From an uncultured Collinsella sp. (GTDB lineage Bacteria; Actinomycetota; Coriobacteriia; Coriobacteriales; Coriobacteriaceae), in the NCBI GenBank assembly GCA_900754075.1, contig CAAEBN010000066.1, positions 68,644 through 132,643 on the forward strand: a stretch of 64,000 nucleotides of DNA, written 5' to 3'. Below the pieces are notes generated by a model that saw nothing but the letters and a program-made list of their open reading frames with translations, was not told the origin of the DNA and ran no database searches. The first letter of the stretch is position 1. Each line of letters opens with the position of its first letter. This document shows positions 16,527 to 24,654 of this stretch, piece by piece. The translations under genes and the position numbers were made by a program.

Positions 16527-17558
16527 ATGCCGGATAACGGGTCAATACAAAAAAGAGATGCGCACGAGATGGCTCATGGGCGTCCTGTCCAGATAACCGA
16601 GCACACGACGGTAACCGAGTTGCAGCCCAGCCTGTCCGATGTCGTGTGCGCAAACAAAAAACTGCAGATTGGCTTTATCGTTGCGCTCGTGGTACTGGCG
16701 CTGCTGTCGGGCTTTGTAGCTCGTCCGCATTTCGCCGATACCAAGACTTGGGACTCCACTATCGAGGTCATCGATCAAAAGAAGGGCAACGTTTTGGCGC
16801 TCACGGCTTCATGTGTTGCTCTATCTGCGGGCATTACCGCGCTGCCGGGTGATACGGGAACGCCGGTTGCCGAGCAGCTCGCACAGCTTTCAGGCAACCT
16901 TGGCATCGTGCTTGCCGTGCTCTACCTCGAGAAATATTTGCTCACAATTTTGTGGTCGGTTGGCCTGGGCATCTTAATCCCGTCTGCGTTGGTGCTCTTT
17001 GCGGTGTCGCTCGGCATTCACGGGCGCTGGAGCACGAGCGCTGTCCTGCGCCGTGTGGCGACACGCGTGCTGGTGGTTGCTGTGATCGGCATGGCGCTCG
17101 TGCCCGCGAGCGTATGGGTGTCGCAGAAGGTCGATGAAACGTATCGCGTAAGTATTGAACAGGCTGAGCAAAAGGCTGCGGACGCCGCGGACGCGGCCGA
17201 CACCACGGACAAATCAGCCGAGACCAGCTCAAAATCGAACAAGAAAAAATCCGAGGCCACGGAGTCCAAAAACGTGCTCGAGCAGTTGACTGACGGGGCT
17301 TCGAGCCTGGTCACGTCGGTGACCAGCGGCGCTAAGCAGATGACCGACGAGATCGTGCAGCAGGTGACCGATCTGATTGAAGGCGTCATCGTGATGATCG
17401 TGACCTCGTGTGTGATTCCTCTACTGGTGCTCGCGGCGTTCCTATGGCTAGGACACGTGCTGCTGGGGATCGATATCTCCGGTCCCGCGAACTATCTGAC
17501 GGGTCGTTTCTTGAGCGCTCCGTCCAGACATGCCAAGAAGAGCGGGCAGTCTGAGTAG
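16527..17558 (+). CDS. Multi-pass membrane protein of unknown function
   Basis: A 343-residue protein with a polar N-terminus (about 1-45), membrane segments at about 47-65, 87-105, 118-158 and 172-193, a charged and low-complexity region (about 200-250, rich in Ala, Asp, Lys and Ser, containing KSNKKKSEATE), and a final long hydrophobic segment (about 285-312). The segment between 250 and 285 may be amphipathic. GAGGAGG lies just before the start. I do not recognise the family. It stands alone between lacF and the lacAB operon, with a terminator after it. Confidence 0.75.
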   Translation: MPDNGSIQKRDAHEMAHGRPVQITEHTTVTELQPSLSDVVCANKKLQIGFIVALVVLALLSGFVARPHFADTKTWDSTIEVIDQKKGNVLALTASCVALSAGITALPGDTGTPVAEQLAQLSGNLGIVLAVLYLEKYLLTILWSVGLGILIPSALVLFAVSLGIHGRWSTSAVLRRVATRVLVVAVIGMALVPASVWVSQKVDETYRVSIEQAEQKAADAADAADTTDKSAETSSKSNKKKSEATESKNVLEQLTDGASSLVTSVTSGAKQMTDEIVQQVTDLIEGVIVMIVTSCVIPLLVLAAFLWLGHVLLGIDISGPANYLTGRFLSAPSRHAKKSGQSE

Positions 17559-17592
17559 GCGGCAAAGCGTTCTTTGGAAGATCAACTGTAAG

Positions 17593-17628
17593 AAGGGCGG
17601 CCGAGACGCGTTCTCGGCCGCCCTTTTG
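17593..17628 (+). terminator. Terminator after the membrane-protein gene
   Basis: AAGGGCGGCCGAGA and TCTCGGCCGCCCTT form a long stem with a short loop followed by TTGTTTG. Confidence 0.85.
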
Positions 17629-17695
17629 TTTGTTGAACACGTGGTCGCTACGTCCGTGCTGGGCCCAAGCGGTCAGCAATCATCCGTAAACGGTA

Positions 17696-17773
17696 TTTGT
17701 TCAAAAAAGAACAAAGACAAACAAATAGTTGTTGCAGTTACTGTTCGAATGTGTTCAAATAAACATGAACAGT
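17696..17773. promoter_or_regulatory. Operator region of the lacAB operon
   Basis: Two inverted repeats lie upstream of lacA. TTTGTTC/GAACAAA (17696-17715) has a 6-nt spacer. ACTGTTC/GAACAGT (17740-17773) encloses GAATGTGTTCAAAT. The CTGTTCGAAT element matches those before the DeoR gene and lacF. This is the best candidate for the LacR-type binding region. Confidence 0.65.
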
Positions 17774-17865
17774 GAAGAACCGCACATTCAGATGCCCGGA
17801 CCTGAACGCGATTCAACACTTCCAAACAGAAACTACGCACCTGCGTATCTCTCAAGGAGGATGTC

Positions 17866-18294
17866 ATGAGGGTTGTAATCGCTTCCGATGCCGACGGTAT
17901 GTCGATGAAGGAGTCCATCAAGGAGATGCTCATCGCCGACGGTCACGAGGTCGTCGACTATTCCGAGACCCCTGCCGCGGACTTTGTCGATTCCGCGACC
18001 GCCGTTGCCAAGGACCTGCTGGAGCACAAGGATTCCCAGGGCTTCGCATTCGATAAGTACGGCGTCGGCTCCTATATGGCCGCCGTCAAGATTAAGGGCA
18101 TGGTCGTCGCCAACATTTCCGACGAGCGTTCCGCCTACATGACCCGCGAGCACAACGGCTCGCGCATGGTCACCATGGGCCCGGGCGTTGTGGGCACCGA
18201 GGTCGCCAAGAAGATCGCCCGCGAGTTCCTGCGTGCCCAGTACGCCGGCGGCCGTCACCAGATCCGTGTCGACATGCTCAACAAGATGGCCTAA
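17866..18294 (+). CDS. lacA: Galactose-6-phosphate isomerase subunit A
   Basis: The 142-residue product belongs to the RpiB/LacAB fold. With LacB it converts galactose-6-phosphate to tagatose-6-phosphate. Visible features are the N-terminal VVIASDADGMSMKE, FDKYGVGSYMAAVK in place of the catalytic-Cys CGTGIG loop of LacB, and the C-terminal REFLRAQYAGGRHQ. This division of labour is usual: LacA lacks the catalytic cysteine. Length fits the family (about 141). AAGGAGGAT lies before the ATG. lacB follows after 63 bases. Confidence 0.93.
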   Translation: MRVVIASDADGMSMKESIKEMLIADGHEVVDYSETPAADFVDSATAVAKDLLEHKDSQGFAFDKYGVGSYMAAVKIKGMVVANISDERSAYMTREHNGSRMVTMGPGVVGTEVAKKIAREFLRAQYAGGRHQIRVDMLNKMA

Positions 18295-18357
18295 CGAGAG
18301 CCACCGAGAACTCGAACTTCTACCTCAACTTGTGAATTCAGACGAAAGGACGTTCTG

Positions 18358-18882
18358 ATGAAGAAGACCATCGCAATCGGTTGCGACCATATCGTTACGG
18401 ACGAGAAGATCTATCTGGCCGACCGCCTGGAGCAGGCTGGCTACAAGGTGCTTGACTGCGGCACCTACAGCCACACCCGTACGCACTATCCCATCTACGG
18501 CAAGGCCGTGGGCGAGGCCGTTGCCAGCGGCAAGGCCGACTTTGGCGTGGCCCTGTGCGGCACCGGCATCGGCATCACCAACGCCGTCAACAAGGTTCCC
18601 GGCGCCCGCTGCGCCCTGGTCCGCGACATGACCTCTGCCCTGTATGCCCGTCGCGAGCTCAACGCCAACATCGTGGGCTTTGGTGGCAAGATCACCGGCG
18701 AGTTCCTGATGGCCGATATCATGCTTGCCTTCCTGGAGGAGCCCTACGAGAAGACTCCCGAGCACGACGCCCTGATCGCCAAGATCGACGCCTGCAATAA
18801 GGCCGACGCCGAGGCTCAGGCTGACCCGCACTTCTTTGACGAGTTCCTCGAGAAGTGGGACCGCGGCGAATACCACGACTAA
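18358..18882 (+). CDS. lacB: Galactose-6-phosphate isomerase subunit B
   Basis: The 174-residue subunit carries the active-site loop [18 protein letters not shown], with the Cys near residue 66, and the substrate-binding [11 protein letters not shown] at the N-terminus. Together with LacA it forms the isomerase. Length fits LacB (about 171). GAAAGGAC precedes the ATG. A family A structured element begins four bases after the stop codon and separates lacAB from the LacX-like gene. Confidence 0.93.
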   Translation: MKKTIAIGCDHIVTDEKIYLADRLEQAGYKVLDCGTYSHTRTHYPIYGKAVGEAVASGKADFGVALCGTGIGITNAVNKVPGARCALVRDMTSALYARRELNANIVGFGGKITGEFLMADIMLAFLEEPYEKTPEHDALIAKIDACNKADAEAQADPHFFDEFLEKWDRGEYHD

Positions 18883-18886
18883 GGAG

Positions 18887-19049
18887 GTTATGCGGTTTTA
18901 CCAAACCGCGTAACGGGTCGACGCTGCGAAGCCATCTGGCGGGCAATCTGCCGTTCAGCTTCGGCGGCATGACCAGAAGGTCAATGCCGCCTCGCTTCAC
19001 GGCACCTTGCCTCGCCAGCTGGCTTCTCGCTGACGTTGAGCTGACCTGT
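18887..19049 (+). repeat. Structured intergenic element family A, copy A1
   Basis: The element starts four bases after the lacB stop. A head hairpin (18887-18914, arms GTTATGCGGTTT and AAACCGCGTAAC, loop TACC) is followed by GGGTCGACGCTGC. Next comes a 93-nt stem-loop (18931-19023) with outer arms TCTGGCG and CGCCAG, inner GCCGT/ACGGC and a GACCAGAAGGTC tip. The tail is CGCTGACGTTGAGCTGACCTG-like. Copies A2-A5 share the invariant segments while stem bases change in pairs. Confidence 0.85.
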
Positions 19050-19258
19050 GGGGTTGCCCCTGTTGTTGCGAAGTGTTCTGGTACGGCGAGCTGCTCCGAT
19101 AACACGTTTGCTTGCTTGGCTTGAGTGCTTCGCTCTTGGCTGTACTTGGCGATTTGCAGCTTTTTAATTGACGGCTCGCGTTTCTGTGAGGGGGCGCGGG
19201 CCGGTTTTCTATCAGCCCTATTGACTTGGCGGGCTGACGTAAGAAAGGGAAGGCTCCT
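19050..19258. other. Gap before the LacX-like gene
   Basis: No gene is supported. The stretch has a TTGACT-like element near 19219 and ends in the AAGGGAAGG ribosome site. A local promoter for lacX-lacC is possible. Confidence 0.3.
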
Positions 19259-20140
19259 ATGGAGTTTGTTCTTGATAACGGTTCTATCCGCGTAGCACTG
19301 AGCACGGCGGGCGGGTCGTTCACTTCTATTGCGGCCAACGGCCGTGAGTACCTGTGGCAGGGCGATCCGGCGGTGTGGTCGGGCCAGGCACCTATTTGCT
19401 TCCCGATCTGCGGCGGTCTTCGTGACGGTCGCGCAATGACCATGGGCGGCCGCGAGGTCAAGCTCGCCCGCCACGGCTTTGCTCGCAAGCAGGAGTGGAA
19501 GCTCGAGGAGCAGGGCGACAACATGGTTGCGCTGAGCTTAAGCTCTGCCGACCATGCCGAGTTGCTCGAGCAGTACCCGTATCCGTTTAAGATCGTTGCT
19601 CGTTACACGATCGATTCGGAAAAGGTGGCCGTGTCGTACGAGGTGACCAATGGGGGCACCGTGGACATGCCGTTCTTTGTGGGCGGTCACCCCGGCTTTA
19701 AGTGCCCGCTCGACGAGGGCGAGTCTTATGACGATTATGAGCTTCGTTTTGAGCAGCGTGAGGCCACCGAGCTCTGTACTGCCGTTCCCTCGACGGGCCT
19801 GATTGATGTTGAGCATCGCAGCAAGAACCCCATGATCGGCCAGAACCTGCCGCTTACCCACGAACTCTTCGACTTCGCGGAGACCATCTTCGACGTGCTC
19901 GAGAGCCGTGTGGTTACGTTCACCAAGAAAACCGAGGACAAGGGCGTGCGCCTGACGTTCCCCGATATGCCGTACCTGATTGTGTGGAGCAAGCCCGAGG
20001 GCGACTTTGTGGCTGTTGAACCGTGGGGTGGTCTGTCCACCTGCTCCGACGAGGACGATATTCTGGAGCACAAGCGTGGCTGCCTGGTGGCCAAGCCGGG
20101 AGAGACCGTCACTCGCGGCTTTGAGATCGAGATCCTTTAA
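19259..20140 (+). CDS. lacX: Aldose epimerase-like protein (LacX type)
   Basis: The 293-residue protein belongs to the aldose 1-epimerase superfamily but to the short LacX/YeaD-like branch, clearly different from GalM at 1774. It shows GQAPICFPICGGLRDG, KLARHGFARKQEW with the conserved His-Gly-Phe, PFFVGGHPGFKCPL, and VAVEPWGGLSTCSDE with the acidic residue expected in the active site. LacX is often linked to lac tagatose operons, and its substrate is not firmly known; anomer conversion of a sugar phosphate is plausible. AGGGAAGG precedes the start. lacC follows after 53 bases, so they probably form an operon. Confidence 0.85.
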   Translation: MEFVLDNGSIRVALSTAGGSFTSIAANGREYLWQGDPAVWSGQAPICFPICGGLRDGRAMTMGGREVKLARHGFARKQEWKLEEQGDNMVALSLSSADHAELLEQYPYPFKIVARYTIDSEKVAVSYEVTNGGTVDMPFFVGGHPGFKCPLDEGESYDDYELRFEQREATELCTAVPSTGLIDVEHRSKNPMIGQNLPLTHELFDFAETIFDVLESRVVTFTKKTEDKGVRLTFPDMPYLIVWSKPEGDFVAVEPWGGLSTCSDEDDILEHKRGCLVAKPGETVTRGFEIEIL

Positions 20141-20193
20141 CGAGTTATCGTATGTTTGGGGCGGGTTATGCCGCCCCGGAACAGGAGTTCAAC

Positions 20194-21129
20194 ATGATTC
20201 TGACCGTTACCATGAACCCGTCGATTGATACGCGCTATCAGCTCGACAAGCTGATCATCGACGATGTTAACCGTGTGACGCCCGAAAAGACCGCTGGCGG
20301 CAAGGGCCTCAACGTGAGCCGTGTGCTGCTGCAGTTGGGTGACGATGTGCTCGCGACCGGTCTGCTCGGCGGCCACATGGGTGCCTATATGGCCGAGCTT
20401 ATGGATGCCGACGGCGTCAAGAACGACTTTGTGCCCATCGCCGGTGAGACGCGCATTTGCCTGAATATTCTGCACGAGGGCAATCAGACCGAGCTTTTGG
20501 AGAGCGGTCCGCAGATCGCCCCGGCCGAGCTCGAGGCCTTTACGGCCAAGTTTGCCGAGCTTGCAGCGAAGGCGGACGTTGTGACGCTTTCGGGCTCGCT
20601 GCCGCGTGGCGTCGATGCCGGCTACTATGCCGAGCTCGTCAAGATCGCCGAGGAGGCGGGCGCCAAGGTGCTGCTTGACACCTCGGGTGCATCGCTGGAG
20701 GCCGCGCTGGAGTCTGACGCTAAGCCTGAGCTCGTAAAGCCCAATCTGACCGAGATTAACGGCCTGCTGGGTACGTCCTTTACGACCGATGATGTCGATG
20801 CCCTGCGCGAGGCGCTTGCCGCCGATGACCGCTTTGCCGGTATTCCCTGGGTTGTCGTTTCGATGGGCGCTGCCGGTTCGGTGGGCTTCCATGAGGGCCG
20901 CGCGTTCCGCGCCAAGACGCCCGCGATTGCGGCTGTGAACGCAACGGGTTCCGGTGACTCGACCATCGCCGGCTTTGCGCATGCCATTGCGGCTGGTGCC
21001 GACGACGTCACGGTGCTCAAGACCGCCAATACCTGCGGCAAGCTCAACGCCATGGATCCCAAGACCGGCCACCTGGTCATGGACCGCTGGGACGAGATCT
21101 TCAACAACGTTGAAGTAACGGAGCTCTAG
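20194..21129 (+). CDS. lacC: Tagatose-6-phosphate kinase (PfkB family)
   Basis: The 311-residue kinase phosphorylates tagatose-6-phosphate to the 1,6-bisphosphate. It has the LacC/1-phosphofructokinase N-terminus ILTVTMNPSIDTRYQLDKL, the KTAGGKGLNVSRVL box, LSGSLPRG, and the PfkB signature with catalytic Asp in NATGSGDSTIAGF. FruK (1-phosphofructokinase) is the closest alternative, but the lac context favours LacC. The ATG at 20194 follows ACAGGAG. A family A element begins one base after the stop. Confidence 0.9.
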   Translation: MILTVTMNPSIDTRYQLDKLIIDDVNRVTPEKTAGGKGLNVSRVLLQLGDDVLATGLLGGHMGAYMAELMDADGVKNDFVPIAGETRICLNILHEGNQTELLESGPQIAPAELEAFTAKFAELAAKADVVTLSGSLPRGVDAGYYAELVKIAEEAGAKVLLDTSGASLEAALESDAKPELVKPNLTEINGLLGTSFTTDDVDALREALAADDRFAGIPWVVVSMGAAGSVGFHEGRAFRAKTPAIAAVNATGSGDSTIAGFAHAIAAGADDVTVLKTANTCGKLNAMDPKTGHLVMDRWDEIFNNVEVTEL

Positions 21130-21130
21130 A

Positions 21131-21310
21131 GTTACGGCGTTTTACCAAACCTATTGGTTCCGCCGTTCTACCGAACGGCGGACCGGTCGACGCTGCGCGG
21201 GCCGCATTTGGACAATCTGACGTTCAACCTCAAGGGCGCGACCAGAAGGTCAGCGCCCTTTCGTTTCGCGTCACCTTGTCTCAAATGCGACCCGCTCGCT
21301 GCCGTTGTCA
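21131..21310 (+). repeat. Structured intergenic element family A, copy A2
   Basis: This copy begins one base after the lacC stop. Its head is doubled: GTTACGGCGTTTTACCAAA is followed by a second hairpin CCGCCGTTC-TACC-GAACGGCGG. GGTCGACGCTGC then leads to a long stem (21198-21294) with arms GCATTTG and CAAATGC. Against A1 the inner pairs change from GCCG/CGGC to GACG/CGTC and from AGC/GCT to AAC/GTT, which preserves pairing. Confidence 0.8.
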
Positions 21311-21344
21311 AAACATCGGCGTCGCCTTGCTTCGGGAATGCGGT

Positions 21345-21410
21345 AGATAGGGACGTTCCGTTTTTGCCGGCAGTTTGGGACACTCCTTACGGGGCACCCC
21401 CCCTCCACAG
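21345..21410. repeat. GGGACGTTCC-type intergenic motif
   Basis: GATAGGGACGTTCCG followed by GCCGGCAGTTTGGGACACTCC matches the degenerate block near 1500 and the one near 22865, which repeats the CTGCCGGCAGTTTGG segment. It lies between lacC and the convergent ATPase gene. Confidence 0.5.
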
Positions 21411-21413
21411 CGC

Positions 21414-22715
21414 CTATGCCAGCTTGTCGATTTGCCCAATCTCCCAGAGCGGAATGTTGACGAGCGTGCCCTCGTCTCTATATGCCGCTAACGATGTTCT
21501 CACGCAGCGCCCAAGTTTGAACTTCTCGCAGGCAGTCCTCAGGCTCTTTGCTTTGAGATTCTCTGCCGCCTTGACCTCGAGCGGAAGCACGGTCCCCGCA
21601 TGGTCGATGGCAAAGTCAGTCTCTGCATTGCCGGAGGAGGATGACCAATACGCGGGAGTTTTGCCTTGGAGCAAAAGCTCCTGTGCGACGTATTGCTCGG
21701 TCAGCGAGCCTTTGAACTCCGTAAAAACAGCGGGCCCGTTCAGAATAATGGCTGGCGTGAGGCTGGAGAGTGCTCCGAGGATGCCGGTGTCGATGCAGAA
21801 CAGCTTGAAGCCCGAGAGATCCTCGTAGCTTGTGAGCGGTGCTCTTAGGGCGGAAACACGTGGTACCTTATGAACGATTCCATAGTCCATGAGCCACTGG
21901 AGGCTTTCCTCAAAATCGCGTGCGCGCGCCCCGGGACGAAGCGCGCCGTAGACGAACTTCTTGTTTTCCTTTGCGAGCTGGCCGGGAAGGGATTTCCAAA
22001 CCAGCCTCATGCGCTCGACGATGCGGGCTGGCGCATGCTTGCCAAAATCGGATTCATAAGCTTCGATGATTTGCTGCTGAAGCCTGCGGGCCTCGATGAA
22101 ATCGTGGGAGGCGGCAAAAGCGGAGACAACTTCTGGCATGCCACCGACAACGAGGTATTCCTTGAGCAGGCGCTCGAGCTTTTCGGAAACGTTTGCCAGC
22201 AGGTCCATGTCTGCGGCAAGGATGGCATCTGCGAGTGGATCGCCATCGACGGCACGAACGAACTCAACAAACCCCATGGGGCGCATGGTGAGCTGGTCGA
22301 TCTTGCCGACGGGGAACGACTCGTTTTCGCGTCGGAGCGCGAGCCCCATATAGGAGCCGGCTGCCATGATATGGTATTCCGGCGCCAGCTCGTTGAAGTA
22401 TTTGAGCGAGGTGATGCCACGCGGTGCCTCTTGGATTTCGTCGAAGATGATGAGCGTGTCTGTCGGCGTTATGGTCTGGCCGCGCAGGAGCTCTATCTGG
22501 GAGATGATGCGTTTGGGGTCAAGGCTTCCGTCGAACAGCGAACGTGCGCCCGGTTCGAGCATAAAGTCAAAACGGATGACGTTTTGATACTGCTGGCCTG
22601 CGAATTCGTTGAGAAGCCAGGTTTTTCCCGTCTGGCGGGCCCCCTTAAGCAGGAGGGGCTTGCGGTTTGACCTAGATTTCCAAGCGATGAGTTCGTCCAT
22701 TAGCTGTCGCTGCAT
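21414..22715 (-). CDS. AAA ATPase with DUF4143 domain
   Basis: A 433-residue member of the archaeal-ATPase-like/DUF4143 family. It has Walker A in LLKGARQTGKTWLLNEF (about residues 21-37), Walker B in LIIFDEIQEAPRG (about 87-99), a sensor region MAAGSYMGLALR, and a C-terminal DUF4143 part with DFAIDHAGTVLPLEVKA, which resembles PD-(D/E)XK nuclease strands. Such proteins are common in gut bacteria; their function is unresolved, with suggestions of toxin-antitoxin or defence roles. It is a single gene, convergent with lacC and upstream of a 33-bp tandem repeat that may hold its operator. Confidence 0.88.
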   Translation of the reverse strand: MQRQLMDELIAWKSRSNRKPLLLKGARQTGKTWLLNEFAGQQYQNVIRFDFMLEPGARSLFDGSLDPKRIISQIELLRGQTITPTDTLIIFDEIQEAPRGITSLKYFNELAPEYHIMAAGSYMGLALRRENESFPVGKIDQLTMRPMGFVEFVRAVDGDPLADAILAADMDLLANVSEKLERLLKEYLVVGGMPEVVSAFAASHDFIEARRLQQQIIEAYESDFGKHAPARIVERMRLVWKSLPGQLAKENKKFVYGALRPGARARDFEESLQWLMDYGIVHKVPRVSALRAPLTSYEDLSGFKLFCIDTGILGALSSLTPAIILNGPAVFTEFKGSLTEQYVAQELLLQGKTPAYWSSSSGNAETDFAIDHAGTVLPLEVKAAENLKAKSLRTACEKFKLGRCVRTSLAAYRDEGTLVNIPLWEIGQIDKLA

Positions 22716-22758
22716 ACTGCCCCCTAACGATCATGGTTAGTATAAGACCGTCTTGGTC

Positions 22759-22851
22759 TTTCCATCGAAAAATGTGGGAGTAAACCACGTTTTTCCATCG
22801 AATAATGTGGGAGGTAACCACGTTTTTCCATCGAATAATGTGGGGTTAAGG
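22759..22851. repeat. 33-bp tandem repeat, three copies
   Basis: Units start at 22759, 22792 and 22825 with an exact 33-bp period: TTTCCATCGAATAATGTGGG followed by AGGTAACCACGTT, the third truncated. Each junction forms an imperfect palindrome with arms CCACGTTTTTC and GAATAATGTGG. The array is 40-130 bp upstream of the ATPase start and could be its operator. Confidence 0.75.
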
Positions 22852-22859
22852 TCGGCACC

Positions 22860-23025
22860 TGGGGCGCTCCTTCTCTGCCGGCAGTTTGGAACACTCCTTG
22901 TTTTGGTGCAAATTAGCTACCCTTGCATCAGAAAACGGCGCCCGTCGGCGAGATTGCCGGCGGTCGCCGTTGTCGTGTGGGTGGCTATGTCGTGGGGGCT
23001 GCCGTTGAGCGTCCGGGTCTGTGCT
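22860..23025. other. Gap between the tandem repeat and galT
   Basis: It contains a degenerate GGGCGCTCC/TTTGGAACACTCC motif. Near 22930-22980 a hairpin reading AACGGCG...CGCCGTTTTC on the minus strand is a plausible galT terminator. No gene is supported. Confidence 0.45.
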
Positions 23026-24654
23026 CTACAGCGAGTCGATAAAGCGCTGCTGGGCGGCGCGGCCGGCTTCGTCCCACTTAAAGACGCCGGCGTTGTCGAG
23101 CACGTGGCCAAACACCACGCCGACCTCCTCGTGCAGGATATCGATGGCGTTGTCGGCCGTAAGCTCGTCGGCGCGGCGGGCAAAGACGTCCTCAGCCCAT
23201 GCGGCGTGGCTGCGGCAAAGATCATCGCCCTCGAGCGCACCGGCAAGGTCGTAGCTGGCATCGACCTTGGCTGCCAGCAGATGCTCACGGACAGCGCCAA
23301 GCTCGGGAACCAGGCGCGGCGGCAGAATGGCCAGGCCCATGACCTCGATCAGGCCGATGTTCTCCTTCTTAATGTGGTGGTACTCGGCATGCGGATGGAA
23401 AACGCCCAGCGGATGCTCGTCGGTCGTGATATTGCAGCGAAGCGCCAGGTAGGCCTCGTAAATCTCGCCGCCGGCATTGCCACGGGAATCGACGCGGCGG
23501 ATGACGGGCGTCACGGTGTTGTGGGCCACGCCGTCGGCCGTGTGTGCGATAACGCCCACCGACTCATCGGTCCACTCGCGCCAGGCGAGGATAATCTTCT
23601 CAGCAGCGTCGAGCAGCTGAGCGCGGTCATGCGAGCGCAGACGCAGCACCGAGAGCGGCCATTGCAGCACAGTGCCGGTGACCTGGTCAAATCCGGGCAC
23701 GCTAAACTGCGAGACCTCGGCGGCATGCATCATGGGGAACTCGTGCGCACCGCCCTGGAAGTGGTCGTGCGAAAGAATCGAGCCGCCCACGATGGGCAGG
23801 TCGGCGTTGGAGCCAATAAAGTAGTGCGGGAACAGGTCGACAAAGTCGAGCAGACAGGTCAGACCCTTGCGGTCCACGTGCATCGGGCGATGCTCGGAGC
23901 TCATGGCAATGCAGTGCTCGTTAAAGTACGCGTACGGGCTGTACTGGAAACCCCAGCGCTCGCCGTCGAGCTGGATGGGGATAACGCGCAGATTCTGGCG
24001 GGCGGGGTGAGTGCCGCCGTCGGCTGCGGCGGAGCGTCCGGGATAGCCCTCGTTTTCGATGCAGAGCTGGCAGGCGGGATACTTCTCGCCCGTGTTCTTG
24101 GCTACACCTGCCGCGGCGATATCGCGCGGGTCCTTCTCAGGCTTGGACAGGTTGATAGTGATCTCAAGATCGCCCCAGTTGGTGGGGGTGCTCCATTTGA
24201 TATTGCGCGCGATGGCGGCGCGGCGCACGTAACCGGCGTCACAGCACAGGCCGTAGAACCAGTCGGTCGCGGCGCGGGGCTCGTTGACGCCCATACGTCC
24301 GTTGAACTCCTCGTTTACAACCGAAGGCCTCGGCATGAGCGCGCCCATGATGCGCATGGCGATGCGGTCGCGGCCCGATGCCGTATCCTCGGCGGCACCG
24401 TTGGCAACGGCGGCCTCGGAAAGCGCGGCAAGCGTGTCCTCCAGGTCAAAATCGGGGAGCGTATCGGGGTGCAAGAGCGAGAGTTTTTCGACCTGGAGTG
24501 CCCAGGCCATGTCGAGTGCGGGGCCCGTGGCGCCGATGCACTCCAAAATGGTGTTGTATGCCCAGATGCGATCATCCTGGCCGATCATCGATCGGTGGAT
24601 AGCGTACTCGATCAGGTTCTGCGCGGCCTCACGCACGTCAGTCATTACAGCCAT
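23026..24654 (-). CDS. galT: UDP-glucose--hexose-1-phosphate uridylyltransferase (class 2 GalT)
   Basis: The 542-residue enzyme exchanges galactose-1-phosphate with UDP-glucose in the Leloir pathway. It is the long Firmicutes-type (class 2) GalT, unrelated in length to the 350-residue HIT-type enzyme. Features include the N-terminal DRIWAYNTILE, YPACQLCIENEGYPGR, VGGSILSHDHFQGG with the catalytic His-x-His, and FHPHAEYHHIKKENIGLIEV. galK ends within its first codons: TAATG couples the galK stop to an internal ATG at 24645, while 24654 has AAGGGGG upstream, so either start is possible. Control is probably shared with galK. Confidence 0.92.
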   Translation of the reverse strand: MAVMTDVREAAQNLIEYAIHRSMIGQDDRIWAYNTILECIGATGPALDMAWALQVEKLSLLHPDTLPDFDLEDTLAALSEAAVANGAAEDTASGRDRIAMRIMGALMPRPSVVNEEFNGRMGVNEPRAATDWFYGLCCDAGYVRRAAIARNIKWSTPTNWGDLEITINLSKPEKDPRDIAAAGVAKNTGEKYPACQLCIENEGYPGRSAAADGGTHPARQNLRVIPIQLDGERWGFQYSPYAYFNEHCIAMSSEHRPMHVDRKGLTCLLDFVDLFPHYFIGSNADLPIVGGSILSHDHFQGGAHEFPMMHAAEVSQFSVPGFDQVTGTVLQWPLSVLRLRSHDRAQLLDAAEKIILAWREWTDESVGVIAHTADGVAHNTVTPVIRRVDSRGNAGGEIYEAYLALRCNITTDEHPLGVFHPHAEYHHIKKENIGLIEVMGLAILPPRLVPELGAVREHLLAAKVDASYDLAGALEGDDLCRSHAAWAEDVFARRADELTADNAIDILHEEVGVVFGHVLDNAGVFKWDEAGRAAQQRFIDSL

